This document shows, one piece after another, positions 6,704-12,658 of a DNA stretch of 12,658 nt (positions are counted from its first letter, which is position 1; each line of letters opens with the position of its first letter). The DNA is from Candidatus Bipolaricaulota bacterium (GTDB taxonomy: Bacteria > Bipolaricaulota > Bipolaricaulia > Bipolaricaulales > Bipolaricaulaceae): assembly GCA_021159405.1 (NCBI GenBank), contig JAGGRX010000157.1, positions 1-12,658 on the forward strand, given 5' to 3'. Below the pieces are notes generated by a model that was not told the DNA's origin, made no database searches, and saw nothing but the letters and a program-made list of their open reading frames with translations. Position numbers and translations under genes: made by a program.

Positions 6704-7267
6704 CTACTCACCTCCCAGTTCCTTAAGCTTTCGCTTCACCTCAGAGAGCTCCCGCTCAAGGCGCGAAAGCCTGTCCTTGAGGGTCTGCATATCTTCAGGG
6801 GTGGGCGGCGGGGGAGGAGCCCCCCAGGGACCGAAGGCACCCATGCCCCAGCCCATTCCGCGTCCCATGCCACCCCCACGCATGCCCCAGCCTGTACCCA
6901 TCCCGGGCCCGAAGGCCGCGCTTGACTGCGGGGTGAGGGTCCCGTCGAGGTAGGCCTTGACCGCCTGCTCCACCGTCATACCCGAGGTTGGCACCAGCTC
7001 AACCCCGGCTTGGGCCAGGACCCCGGTCACGTTGGGGCCGAAGTTGCCGGCGAACACGGCCTTGGGGCCCCGGGAGGCCACGAGCTGGGCGGCCTGGATC
7101 CCCGCCCCGGAGGGGGCACTTTGGTAGGGATTAGGGATGACCTCTACGTCCTTGAACTCCCCGTCCTCCACGGTCACCACCGTGAAGGTAGGGGCCCGAC
7201 CGAAGACCGGGGACACCTCATCCGAAAGGCCCCCTCGGGTTGTGGCCGCCACGAAGACGAGCCTCAT
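6704..7267 (-). CDS. NifX-like domain fused to Gly/Met-rich linker and coiled coil
   Basis: The 187-residue protein has three parts. Residues 1-112 are a NifX-family domain (VFVAATTRGGLSDEVSPVFG at 4-23, FAGNFGPNVTGVLAQAGVEL at 72-91). Residues 119-150 are Gly/Met/Trp-rich with methionines at 123, 129, 134, 138 and 142. After a run of five prolines (151-155), residues 159-185 form a short charged coiled coil ending KRKLKELGGE. The C-terminal part resembles DUF5320 proteins. It has no cysteine, so the domain cannot hold a thiolate-bound cluster alone; methionines could bind a soft metal such as copper. ATG at 7267 overlaps the upstream stop as ATGA. Domain call is firm, role is inferred. Confidence 0.85.
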   Translation of the reverse strand: MRLVFVAATTRGGLSDEVSPVFGRAPTFTVVTVEDGEFKDVEVIPNPYQSAPSGAGIQAAQLVASRGPKAVFAGNFGPNVTGVLAQAGVELVPTSGMTVEQAVKAYLDGTLTPQSSAAFGPGMGTGWGMRGGGMGRGMGWGMGAFGPWGAPPPPPTPEDMQTLKDRLSRLERELSEVKRKLKELGGE

Positions 7268-7569
7268 TTTCCCTCCCCTGACAGTTCCTCAAGCCGGCGC
7301 TTGATCTCCCCAAGCTGGGCCTCAAGGGCCTGCGCTTGGCTTGACAGCCATGCCAGCTCCTGCTCGCGGCTTGGCTGCCCCGAGGGGCTTGCCGCCCAAG
7401 GGGCCGCAGTCCAGGGGCCCTGGGTGGAAAGCCAGCTCCAGAAGGCGGGGAGCTGGCCGGTCTGGGCCAGATACGCCGCCCCCGGGGGCATGCCTCCCCA
7501 GCCCGGGGAGTAGCCGAACCTCATCCACCCCGGGAGTCCTGTAAGGTAGAACATGTTGCGCCACCTCAT
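7264..7569 (-). CDS. Small DUF5320-like protein, first gene of operon
   Basis: The 101-residue protein begins MRWRNMFYLTGLPGWMRFGY, an aromatic/Gly/Pro segment (residues 1-30) seen in DUF5320-type small proteins of anaerobes. A Trp/Pro-rich middle follows, then a coiled coil at about 68-97 ending KRRLEELSGE. That ending closely parallels the ending of the next gene's product, so the two may pair through their coiled coils. There is no cysteine. I chose the ATG at 7569, with GGAGG 8 bases upstream (7578-7582); the GTG codons at 7578 and 7575 lie on that site and are rejected. Function is unknown. Confidence 0.78.
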   Translation of the reverse strand: MRWRNMFYLTGLPGWMRFGYSPGWGGMPPGAAYLAQTGQLPAFWSWLSTQGPWTAAPWAASPSGQPSREQELAWLSSQAQALEAQLGEIKRRLEELSGEGK

Positions 7570-7589
7570 AGTCACCACCTCCGGGGCCT

Positions 7590-7618
7590 ATTTTAAGCAT
7601 ATGCACACCTCGGGTCAA
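7590..7618 (-). promoter_or_regulatory. sigma70-type promoter of the twelve-gene operon
   Basis: On the minus strand TTGACC (7613-7618) is followed after 17 bases by TAAAAT (7590-7595). The expected start near 7583 would give a leader of only about 14 bases that begins almost on the GGAGG ribosome site. The spacer contains the palindrome GCATATGC (7597-7604), a possible operator. Confidence 0.7.
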
Positions 7619-7624
7619 GATCAC

Positions 7625-7645
7625 TTATGAGAATCGTTCGCATAA
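7625..7645. promoter_or_regulatory. Fur-box-like dyad upstream of the operon promoter
   Basis: A 21-bp dyad, TTATGAGAA / TTCGCATAA around TCG, with 8 of 10 complementary pairs. It follows the 7-1-7 layout typical of Fur/PerR/Zur sites and shares GAGAATC with the dyad at 250-268. Its centre is about 50 bases before the expected transcription start, upstream of the -35, where a bound protein would more readily activate or compete than simply block. The operon encodes a Fur-family protein. Confidence 0.5.
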
Positions 7646-7896
7646 AAGCGAGATCAGTAAGGAAAAGGTCTCGTAAACGCCATTTTCCGCTCCTCGGCTG
7701 GCGATTCACCCTGGCGACTCCCCTCCCCCATCGGGTGAAGCCCTCCTAAGGGCAGGGTTCGCGTCTACGCGGGCGAAGAAACATGGCCAATTTACGGAAC
7801 CGGGCTGTAGTCGCGCTCTTGTCAGGCACCGCTCTAATTAGGGTTTCACCTTGAATTCTTGGTGTCCTCGGTGGTTCACGTTATCTTCGGCAGCTT
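7646..7896. other. Intergenic stretch with nested inverted repeats
   Basis: No gene, tRNA or known riboswitch is recognised here. It holds GGC-GA-TTCACCC (7700-7711) complementary to GGGTGAAGCC (7733-7742), a 10-bp stem with a 2-base bulge; GCCCT-CCTA-AGGGC (7740-7753); and CGCG-TCTA-CGCG (7760-7771). The first two stems share bases 7740-7742, so they exclude each other. A further dyad, CACC..GAATTC..GGTG, lies at about 7848-7865. The stretch is the 3' region of the envelope operon and lies upstream of the operon promoter at 7590-7618. Confidence 0.4.
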
Positions 7897-7915
7897 TACG
7901 GGCACACCGCCCGCA
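7897..7915 (-). terminator. Hairpin after the large envelope gene
   Basis: CGGGC and GCCCG arms around a 5-base loop, extended by one wobble and one A-T pair, start 4 bases past the stop of the 953-residue protein. A U run is absent, so it may be a 3'-end protecting stem or a weak terminator. Confidence 0.35.
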
Positions 7916-7918
7916 GGC

Positions 7919-10780
7919 CTAATCGGCGGGACGGACCTCCACCGTGCCCCGGGTAGCAGCCGGGAGGCCATTGGAGTCCTTCACCAGCAGAGTGACTTGC
8001 CAGGTCCCGGGCTCGGGGAAGGTCACCGTGACCTCACAGCCGGAGGCGGTGATGACCCGGTCCCCGAGCTTGAACTCCCACTGATACTCCACGATCTTTG
8101 CGTTCACCGCGGTGCTGTCCGCCCCCGAGAAGTGGACAGGCTGGCCCACCACCGGGGAGGTCGGGGAGTAGCTGAACCGGGCGGTGGGAGGCCCGAAGGT
8201 GATCACCACCGGCCTAGGCTTTCGATAGGCGCCGAACTCCACCCGGACCACCTTCCTCTCCGGCACCTCCACCTCCACGCTGGCCGGGGTGGTAAGTACG
8301 AACCGCTCTGGCAGGGTGTCCGTGTCCAGGGTCACCCGGTATGTCCCCGGTTCCACCGCCAGCACGAACAGCCCCCCGGAGTCGGTGAACAGCTCCCACT
8401 GGCCTCCTTCGCCCTGGACCACGATCCTCACGTTGGGGATGCCAGCCTCGCCGGAATCCAAAAGGCCGTTCTTGTTAGTGTCGTTAAACACCCGACCCCG
8501 GATCCAGGACTGGGGACGCAGCGGGATGGTAAGCTCCAACTCGGCCCCAGCCGTTAGGTTCACCTTGGGCAAGGGCTTGGCCGGGGCCAGTCCCGGGGGT
8601 AGCCCCTCCAGGGCCAACTTATAGGTGCCCGGCTCCAGAGGTGGGAACACGAACCTGCCCCCGGTGCCGGTGATGGCCTCCGCCCCGTCCGCCGTCACCA
8701 ATATCCCCTCTATCCCCTCGTCCCCCGGGCTCCAGCGGCCGTCCCGGTCCACGTCCAGGAACAGCCGGCCGGAGATGCGGCCCCGCACCGGCCCGCAGAA
8801 CGGGAACGGGGTGGGGAAGCGCAGGGTGAACGAGGTAGCCCAAGTGCTGATCCCGGCCGGGTTGGTGGTGTAATTCCACGACCAATCCAGCTCCGTCTCC
8901 CCGAACAGAGCTCCTGTAGCTTGGAAGGAGATGGTGGAGGCCCCGCCCCCAGCGGTGAGGGTGATGCGGGGAGCCCCAGGAAGGTTGGGGAAGTCTGCCC
9001 GAAGGGTGGCATCGGACCCCACGGTGGTCCCGCCCGGTCCGGACATGCTGCTAAGAGACACTCCAACGGTCAACAGGATGGAGTCGAAGGGGACCTGGAG
9101 CTGGCCCCCGATGGAATGGGAGAAAGTGCTGGTACCGGCTATCAGATCATCGGTGTTCCTGAGGGACCCTTGAAGCGACCAGGACCAGGGGGTGTCGCCC
9201 CGGAAGGAAAGCGAGGCCCCATAGCTCCGTTCCCGAGTAGACTGGGGAGTATCGTCACTTCCCCGCCAGCCGAAGTCGATACTAAACCTCGGGTTGATAT
9301 AGGTGACGGTGGGGAACGAGGCAGAGCTCCGCAGGGTATGGGAGTGAACGTGAAAGGGCTGGGTCTGGGGACCGGCCTGGACCCGGGAATACCGGTAGGA
9401 GAGCTCCACCGGGAAGGAGCATTTCTCATAGGTAAAGAGCACGTCAGACTCCAACCGTGGGGTCTGGTTGGGATAACCCTCCCCCACCCAAGTGCCGGAG
9501 GCCTCGAGCTGGTAGTCCACCTCCTCTACCACGCCCCCCAGGCCGAAGATGTATCCGGATTCCGTCTGGGTCCCGTGTGAGATCAGGGCCCAGCCGGAGG
9601 CCGGACCCTCGAAGTCATAGCGGAGCCACGCTTCTTCGAAGGAGAGTCCGTGGACGGTGTCGGAGGCGGCCACCACCCGCAGCAGGTTTCGGTCCTCCCG
9701 CCAGGTGGCGGAGAACCCCTTGACATCCTGCGTAAACAGGACCTGTCCGCCTAGACCCTCCACCCGGTGGATGCCAAACAGGGGGCTGCCCGACACCCCA
9801 AGATAAGCCCCGGAGATGGTGCCGCCGTCGATGAACACGCTCCAATCGTCCCAGACCAGGGCTAGGCGGGCGTCCTCCATCCCGGTCAGGGTGATGGTGA
9901 AGTTGGTGTCGATATAAAAATCGAACCCCTCGATATCCCCCCAGCCCCGGAAGCCGAACTCGGGGGAGCCGGACTTGTCCATGCTTAAGGTAAGGCTCAC
10001 CGTCCACTCGGGGAACAGGCTCCCCCCCACCAGCTCCGGCGGGGGCGGGGCCACCCGGCCGGTGGTGGACAACGTCCGGGACAGGGCCGGGCCCCGGGTG
10101 GAGGTCACCGTGACGACGATGGCGTAGTTGATGCCGGAGCTCGCGGTGGCGGGCACCTGGATGGCGAACTCCACGGTGCGGGTTTCCCCAGGGAACAGGT
10201 CGAACGAGTTGGGGTAGGCGCGAGCATCCCAACCTGTACTCACCGTAACCTCCACCGTGTACTGGTCCGGGGCGTTGCCGGTGTTGGTGACCCGCACCGC
10301 GCCGGATAGCTCCTTTCCTGCCTGGGCCCGAGGAGGACGCTTCTCCCACTCCACCCGGAAATCCCAGTGAGGTTGTACCCTGACCACGGCGGTCGCCTGG
10401 GCCCGGACCGCCGGGTCCCCGGAGGAGGCAACCTGAAGGACCAGCTGGTAGTCCCCGGCTGGGGCGGCCCGGGGCACGGCCACGTTCACGAACACCACCC
10501 CTACCTCCCCCGCCTCAACCGCAAGACTGGCGGGGACAGGAAGGGAGGTCCAACCCTCAGGCAGGGTCAGGGTAAGCCGGTAAACGTCGTCCTGGGTCCC
10601 GCGGTTGAACACCTGGAACACGTGGGTCACGATGTCGCCCGGGTTTGCTACCTTGGGTGGGGTAACGGTTACCTCCACCGCATAATCAGCGGAAAGCGCA
10701 TATAGACCAGGACATACCAATGAAAAAGCCAATAACCAACCCAGTCTCTTAGGAAGACATATCTTACGCCGAATCGCCAT
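7919..10780 (-). CDS. Large exported protein: NEW3-like Ig, barrel-like middle, SdrD-B, PKD (usher-like?)
   Basis: The 953-residue protein has an N-terminal signal (basic start, hydrophobic run, likely cut near ALSA at 28-31). Two NEW3/COG1470-like Ig domains follow at about 32-136 and 137-243, with the repeated pattern of NTGN/NRGTQD-D-Y followed by GW. Residues about 250-662 are a long series of short alternating polar/aromatic strands (for example TPWSWSLQGSLRN at 530-542), as in outer-membrane barrels. Two SdrD-B-like domains at about 666-757 and 758-851 carry DVDRDGRWSPGDEG (676-689) and NDTNKNGLLDSGEAG (766-780), calcium-type loops. A PKD domain ends the chain (about 862-951). Barrel plus Ig-like modules next to a chaperone-like gene recall a fimbrial usher, but no classical usher signature is recognised; a large surface protein is the alternative. 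Only GAGGG, very close to the ATG, serves as ribosome site. Confidence 0.7.
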   Translation of the reverse strand: MAIRRKICLPKRLGWLLAFSLVCPGLYALSADYAVEVTVTPPKVANPGDIVTHVFQVFNRGTQDDVYRLTLTLPEGWTSLPVPASLAVEAGEVGVVFVNVAVPRAAPAGDYQLVLQVASSGDPAVRAQATAVVRVQPHWDFRVEWEKRPPRAQAGKELSGAVRVTNTGNAPDQYTVEVTVSTGWDARAYPNSFDLFPGETRTVEFAIQVPATASSGINYAIVVTVTSTRGPALSRTLSTTGRVAPPPPELVGGSLFPEWTVSLTLSMDKSGSPEFGFRGWGDIEGFDFYIDTNFTITLTGMEDARLALVWDDWSVFIDGGTISGAYLGVSGSPLFGIHRVEGLGGQVLFTQDVKGFSATWREDRNLLRVVAASDTVHGLSFEEAWLRYDFEGPASGWALISHGTQTESGYIFGLGGVVEEVDYQLEASGTWVGEGYPNQTPRLESDVLFTYEKCSFPVELSYRYSRVQAGPQTQPFHVHSHTLRSSASFPTVTYINPRFSIDFGWRGSDDTPQSTRERSYGASLSFRGDTPWSWSLQGSLRNTDDLIAGTSTFSHSIGGQLQVPFDSILLTVGVSLSSMSGPGGTTVGSDATLRADFPNLPGAPRITLTAGGGASTISFQATGALFGETELDWSWNYTTNPAGISTWATSFTLRFPTPFPFCGPVRGRISGRLFLDVDRDGRWSPGDEGIEGILVTADGAEAITGTGGRFVFPPLEPGTYKLALEGLPPGLAPAKPLPKVNLTAGAELELTIPLRPQSWIRGRVFNDTNKNGLLDSGEAGIPNVRIVVQGEGGQWELFTDSGGLFVLAVEPGTYRVTLDTDTLPERFVLTTPASVEVEVPERKVVRVEFGAYRKPRPVVITFGPPTARFSYSPTSPVVGQPVHFSGADSTAVNAKIVEYQWEFKLGDRVITASGCEVTVTFPEPGTWQVTLLVKDSNGLPAATRGTVEVRPAD

Positions 10781-10916
10781 GCCCTCATAATTGCTTGCTC
10801 AAACAGATGAGGGACGGACTTAATGAAGAAAGCTGGGTAAAAACTTTCCCTCAGGTGGGGGACAGAGCTCTCCTCTTTGAGTGACAGGGTGCTGGCAAAG
10901 ACTTCTAGAGGGCCTC
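10781..10916 (-). other. 136-base gap inside the envelope operon
   Basis: No open frame or clear promoter is visible. GAAAG...CTTTC with an 11-base loop and an AGAGCTCT palindrome are present but unremarkable. The gap is long compared with other junctions, so the large gene may have its own unrecognised promoter. Confidence 0.4.
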
Positions 10917-11756
10917 TTATTGTGGTGTGCTGGCAGTGGAGGTTATCTGGATGGGGGCGCCTCCTTGGACCAGGTACTCCCCACCGAAGTCAAACAGGGC
11001 GATGGCGTAGTAGAGCCCCTCGGGCAGGGGTTCCCCAGTGGTGTCCTCGATCGTCACCACTCTCTCCTCCCCGGGGAGGAGCGGAAACGGGGTCACCGTG
11101 TAGCTACGCACCGTCTCCCCGAAGATGTCCCTGAGCTCCACCATGCCCTGGCCGGTGATGTGGCAATTGCCGATGTTGGCATAGTGGACCTGCAGGGTCA
11201 GAGGATCCTGGCTCACCAGCTCGATGCCCCGGATTTCAGCGGCGGGGGCCCCGTTCTCCGGGTCCTGCTGCAGGATCTTCACCGCGTAGGTCACCACCAC
11301 CCGAGTGGTGCTGGTGAGGCCTTCCTCGGCCTGCTGCTCCTCCACCGGCTGGGGCTCCTCGGCCACCAGAAGCAGCGCCCAGTGATCCCCCTCCACGTCC
11401 TCGGGCACGGTCACCTCGACCGAGACCTGGGCCTCCTCCCCAGGGCCCAGCTCCAGGGTGGTAGCGGAATAAACGAGCCACGGGGCGCAGGAGCGTTCCA
11501 GGGAGCCGGCGGGCAGGATCTGAAACTTGCCCTCCGGGGTGCGCCACCAGTCGTGCAGGGAGATGTGGACCACGATGGGGTCGGTGCCGGTGTTTCGCAC
11601 CAGGAACGTCCCGGCCCCCTGCTCGCCGGGGGCGATGGGAAGCCGCAACGAAAGCGGCGCCACCGCCATGCTCCCCAGCCCGGCCCACGAGGCCAACAGG
11701 ATTGAGCTCACCACCAAAAGCGCTCCGATCAGCCGATATTTAGTTTTCTCAAACAT
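10917..11756 (-). CDS. Exported two-domain PapD-like chaperone (tentative)
   Basis: The 279-residue protein has a signal-like N-terminus (KTKYR, then a hydrophobic run to about residue 33). It then has two Ig-type beta domains, about 34-135 and 150-270, joined by a Glu/Gln-rich linker (137-147). The first domain shows LSLRLPIAPGEQGAGTFLVR (35-54), NTGTDPIVVHISLHDW (55-70) and LGPGEEAQVSVEVTVPEDV (103-121). This is the pattern of periplasmic pilus chaperones and of DUF916-like proteins. Two cysteines (90, 198) lie in different domains. I chose the ATG at 11756 with GAGG 9 bases upstream over the GTG at 11771. Position between a secreted protein and a barrel-like protein supports a chaperone role, which is inferred; a generic NEW3-like cell-surface protein is the alternative. 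Confidence 0.6.
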   Translation of the reverse strand: MFEKTKYRLIGALLVVSSILLASWAGLGSMAVAPLSLRLPIAPGEQGAGTFLVRNTGTDPIVVHISLHDWWRTPEGKFQILPAGSLERSCAPWLVYSATTLELGPGEEAQVSVEVTVPEDVEGDHWALLLVAEEPQPVEEQQAEEGLTSTTRVVVTYAVKILQQDPENGAPAAEIRGIELVSQDPLTLQVHYANIGNCHITGQGMVELRDIFGETVRSYTVTPFPLLPGEERVVTIEDTTGEPLPEGLYYAIALFDFGGEYLVQGGAPIQITSTASTPQ

Positions 11757-11812
11757 GTCCCTTATCCTCACATTATTTTACGGCATCGGTTTGGGATCGT
11801 CTGTAACCACCA

Positions 11813-12604
11813 TCACGGTGAGGAGGCGCTCACCGTGACGTGGACGGTGAACTGAATCACGTCCCCGGCGTCCCGATCCCCCAACAGGGACAGGTCCACC
11901 CGTACCGGATAGAAGTGTATTTCGATGCCGGGATGCCCGGAGAAGTCAGGCAGGGTGGTGGAGGAAGGGTACTCAGGTATGGTGTACCAGGTGCCGGAAT
12001 TGGCCTGGAGGGACAAGGGATCGCCGGTGAACGGAGAGGTGGAGCCCGAGACGACGGTATAGGTATAGCAAACCGAAGCGGTGTAATTGACGCAGGAGAC
12101 GATGACAACACGCAGGGTGCCCAGGGAGGCGTATCGGTTGCCCTGCCCGATGAAGAGCTGAGTGATCTCGAGGTCGGAGAGTCCGGACACGACCACCCAC
12201 TGAATCGGCGGACAGTAGCAGAAGATAATATGGCTAATGCCTTTGCACTTCGGGGCTTTAAGTCCGCTTCCACTTGTGGCGGGGGGGTCATAGGTATATG
12301 CATTGGCAGACGGCCCTCCTTTGACTAACACCACATTTACCGGGATGTTCGAGCTCCAATCGAATCTGACCCATTCCTCTTTCCCGTTCTCCAGTTTTTT
12401 TACCACGTTGAAGATGTTCACAATCAACGTGCCGTCGGTGGAGTGGCCTTCTTTAGGGGGATCTACTTTAAGCTCGGAATAACACCCTGAGCAGACGGTA
12501 TCGCAGGTCGGATTGCCGGAGATCTCCTCTACCGTGACCCCGCAGCCGAGGGAGATCCCGCCCCATACCAACAGGAAAGCTAGCCACACAGCTATGCGCT
12601 TCAT
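11813..12604 (-). CDS. Cys-rich secreted protein with VKGG...SHI.FCY-type domain
   Basis: The 263-residue protein starts with a clear signal peptide (MKRIAVWLAFLLVWGG), cut around residues 18-22. The Cys at 21 is preceded by SLG, a poor lipobox, so lipidation is uncertain. Residues 79-131 contain VRFDWSSNIPVNVVLVKGGP (79-98), AYTYDPP (102-108), LKAPKC (115-120) and GISHIIFCY (122-130). I recall this domain from many secreted bacterial surface proteins, where it has no known function. Nine cysteines (21, 34, 38, 41, 120, 129, 131, 171, 179) suggest disulfides or metal binding. The rest, to residue 263, is strand-rich and ends QFTVHVTVSA. The start at 12604 overlaps the preceding gene as ATGA. 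It could be the secreted or pilus subunit of the operon. Confidence 0.8.
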   Translation of the reverse strand: MKRIAVWLAFLLVWGGISLGCGVTVEEISGNPTCDTVCSGCYSELKVDPPKEGHSTDGTLIVNIFNVVKKLENGKEEWVRFDWSSNIPVNVVLVKGGPSANAYTYDPPATSGSGLKAPKCKGISHIIFCYCPPIQWVVVSGLSDLEITQLFIGQGNRYASLGTLRVVIVSCVNYTASVCYTYTVVSGSTSPFTGDPLSLQANSGTWYTIPEYPSSTTLPDFSGHPGIEIHFYPVRVDLSLLGDRDAGDVIQFTVHVTVSASSP

Positions 12605-12658
12605 TTCTCCGGCTCCTTGGCCACGGTGGCCACGATCAGGTCGTCCTCCAGCCAGGGC
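12601..12658 (-). CDS. C-terminal end of an unidentified upstream gene (partial)
   Basis: The frame ending in the TGA at 12601-12603 reads PWLEDDLIVATVAKEPEK with no stop back to the window edge. It shares an ATGA overlap with the start of the secreted protein gene, the same tight coupling used elsewhere in the window. Eighteen residues are too few to identify the protein; it shows that the envelope operon begins outside the window. Confidence 0.65.
   Translation of the reverse strand, partial: PWLEDDLIVATVAKEPEK

Noticed and set aside
6123..7267. Nitrogen fixation, suggested by NifX-family domains
   Set aside because: No nifH, nifD, nifK or nifB gene is present, and the family is widespread in non-fixing anaerobes.
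7680..7800. c-di-AMP (ydaO-type) or cobalamin riboswitch, suggested by GAACCCTGCC and GGGTGAATC on the minus strand
   Set aside because: The conserved AGCTAACC-type end of the ydaO family is missing, no cobalamin box is present, and no suitable downstream gene follows before the next promoter.
1..12658. tRNA or rRNA genes, CRISPR arrays, insertion sequences
   Set aside because: No spaced direct repeats, no tRNA-like T-arm with matching acceptor stem, and no transposase frame were seen by eye.

Overview
The window is GC-rich and almost every real gene lies on the minus strand. An anaerobic bacterium is suggested by two ferredoxin-domain MinD-type ATPases, NifX-family proteins resembling the 'orange protein' (ORP) set known from strict anaerobes, and a Cys-containing Rrf2 regulator. 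Signal peptides plus a long strand-rich, barrel-like exported protein hint at a diderm envelope. A deep-branching anaerobe such as Bipolaricaulota/Acetothermia would fit, but that is a weak guess made without a search.

Region A (about 1-304): the left edge carries an unmistakable FeoB C-terminal fragment, preceded in another frame by a shorter FeoB-like piece. Together they look like the remnant of a ferrous-iron transporter gene. A textbook sigma70-type promoter (TTGACA-17-TAGAAT) and a Fur-box-like dyad over the expected start site sit in front of it.

Region B (394-7618): twelve tightly packed genes form one apparent operon, read from 7569 down to 394. In transcription order they encode: a small DUF5320-like protein; a NifX domain fused to a Gly/Met-rich linker and coiled coil; a 69-residue Trp/Tyr-rich peptide; a Cys-containing NifX/ORP-like protein; two MinD/ferredoxin ATPases; a DUF4213/DUF364 putative metal-chelating protein; an Rrf2 regulator with IscR-like cysteines; an Mrp/NBP35 Fe-S carrier ATPase; a DUF89 metal-dependent phosphatase; a Fur-family regulator; and an exported MBL-fold hydrolase. 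Six junctions are 4-bp ATGA overlaps. A TTGACC-17-TAAAAT promoter and an adjacent Fur-like dyad precede the first gene. The set reads as a metal or heterometallic-cluster assembly and trafficking module, with its own iron and Fe-S sensors inside the operon. It is the best candidate here for an undescribed system.

Region C (7646-7918): intergenic DNA with a set of inverted repeats, two of which compete for the same bases, and a hairpin just after the stop of the next gene.

Region D (7919-12658): an envelope or secretion operon, also on the minus strand. In transcription order it has the tail of an unidentified gene, a Cys-rich secreted protein with a VKGG...SHI.FCY-type domain, a two-domain exported protein resembling PapD-like chaperones, and a 953-residue exported protein (two NEW3-like Ig domains, a strand-rich barrel-like middle, two SdrD-B-like domains, a PKD domain). 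The order subunit-chaperone-large strand-rich protein resembles a divergent chaperone-usher pathway; this is inference.
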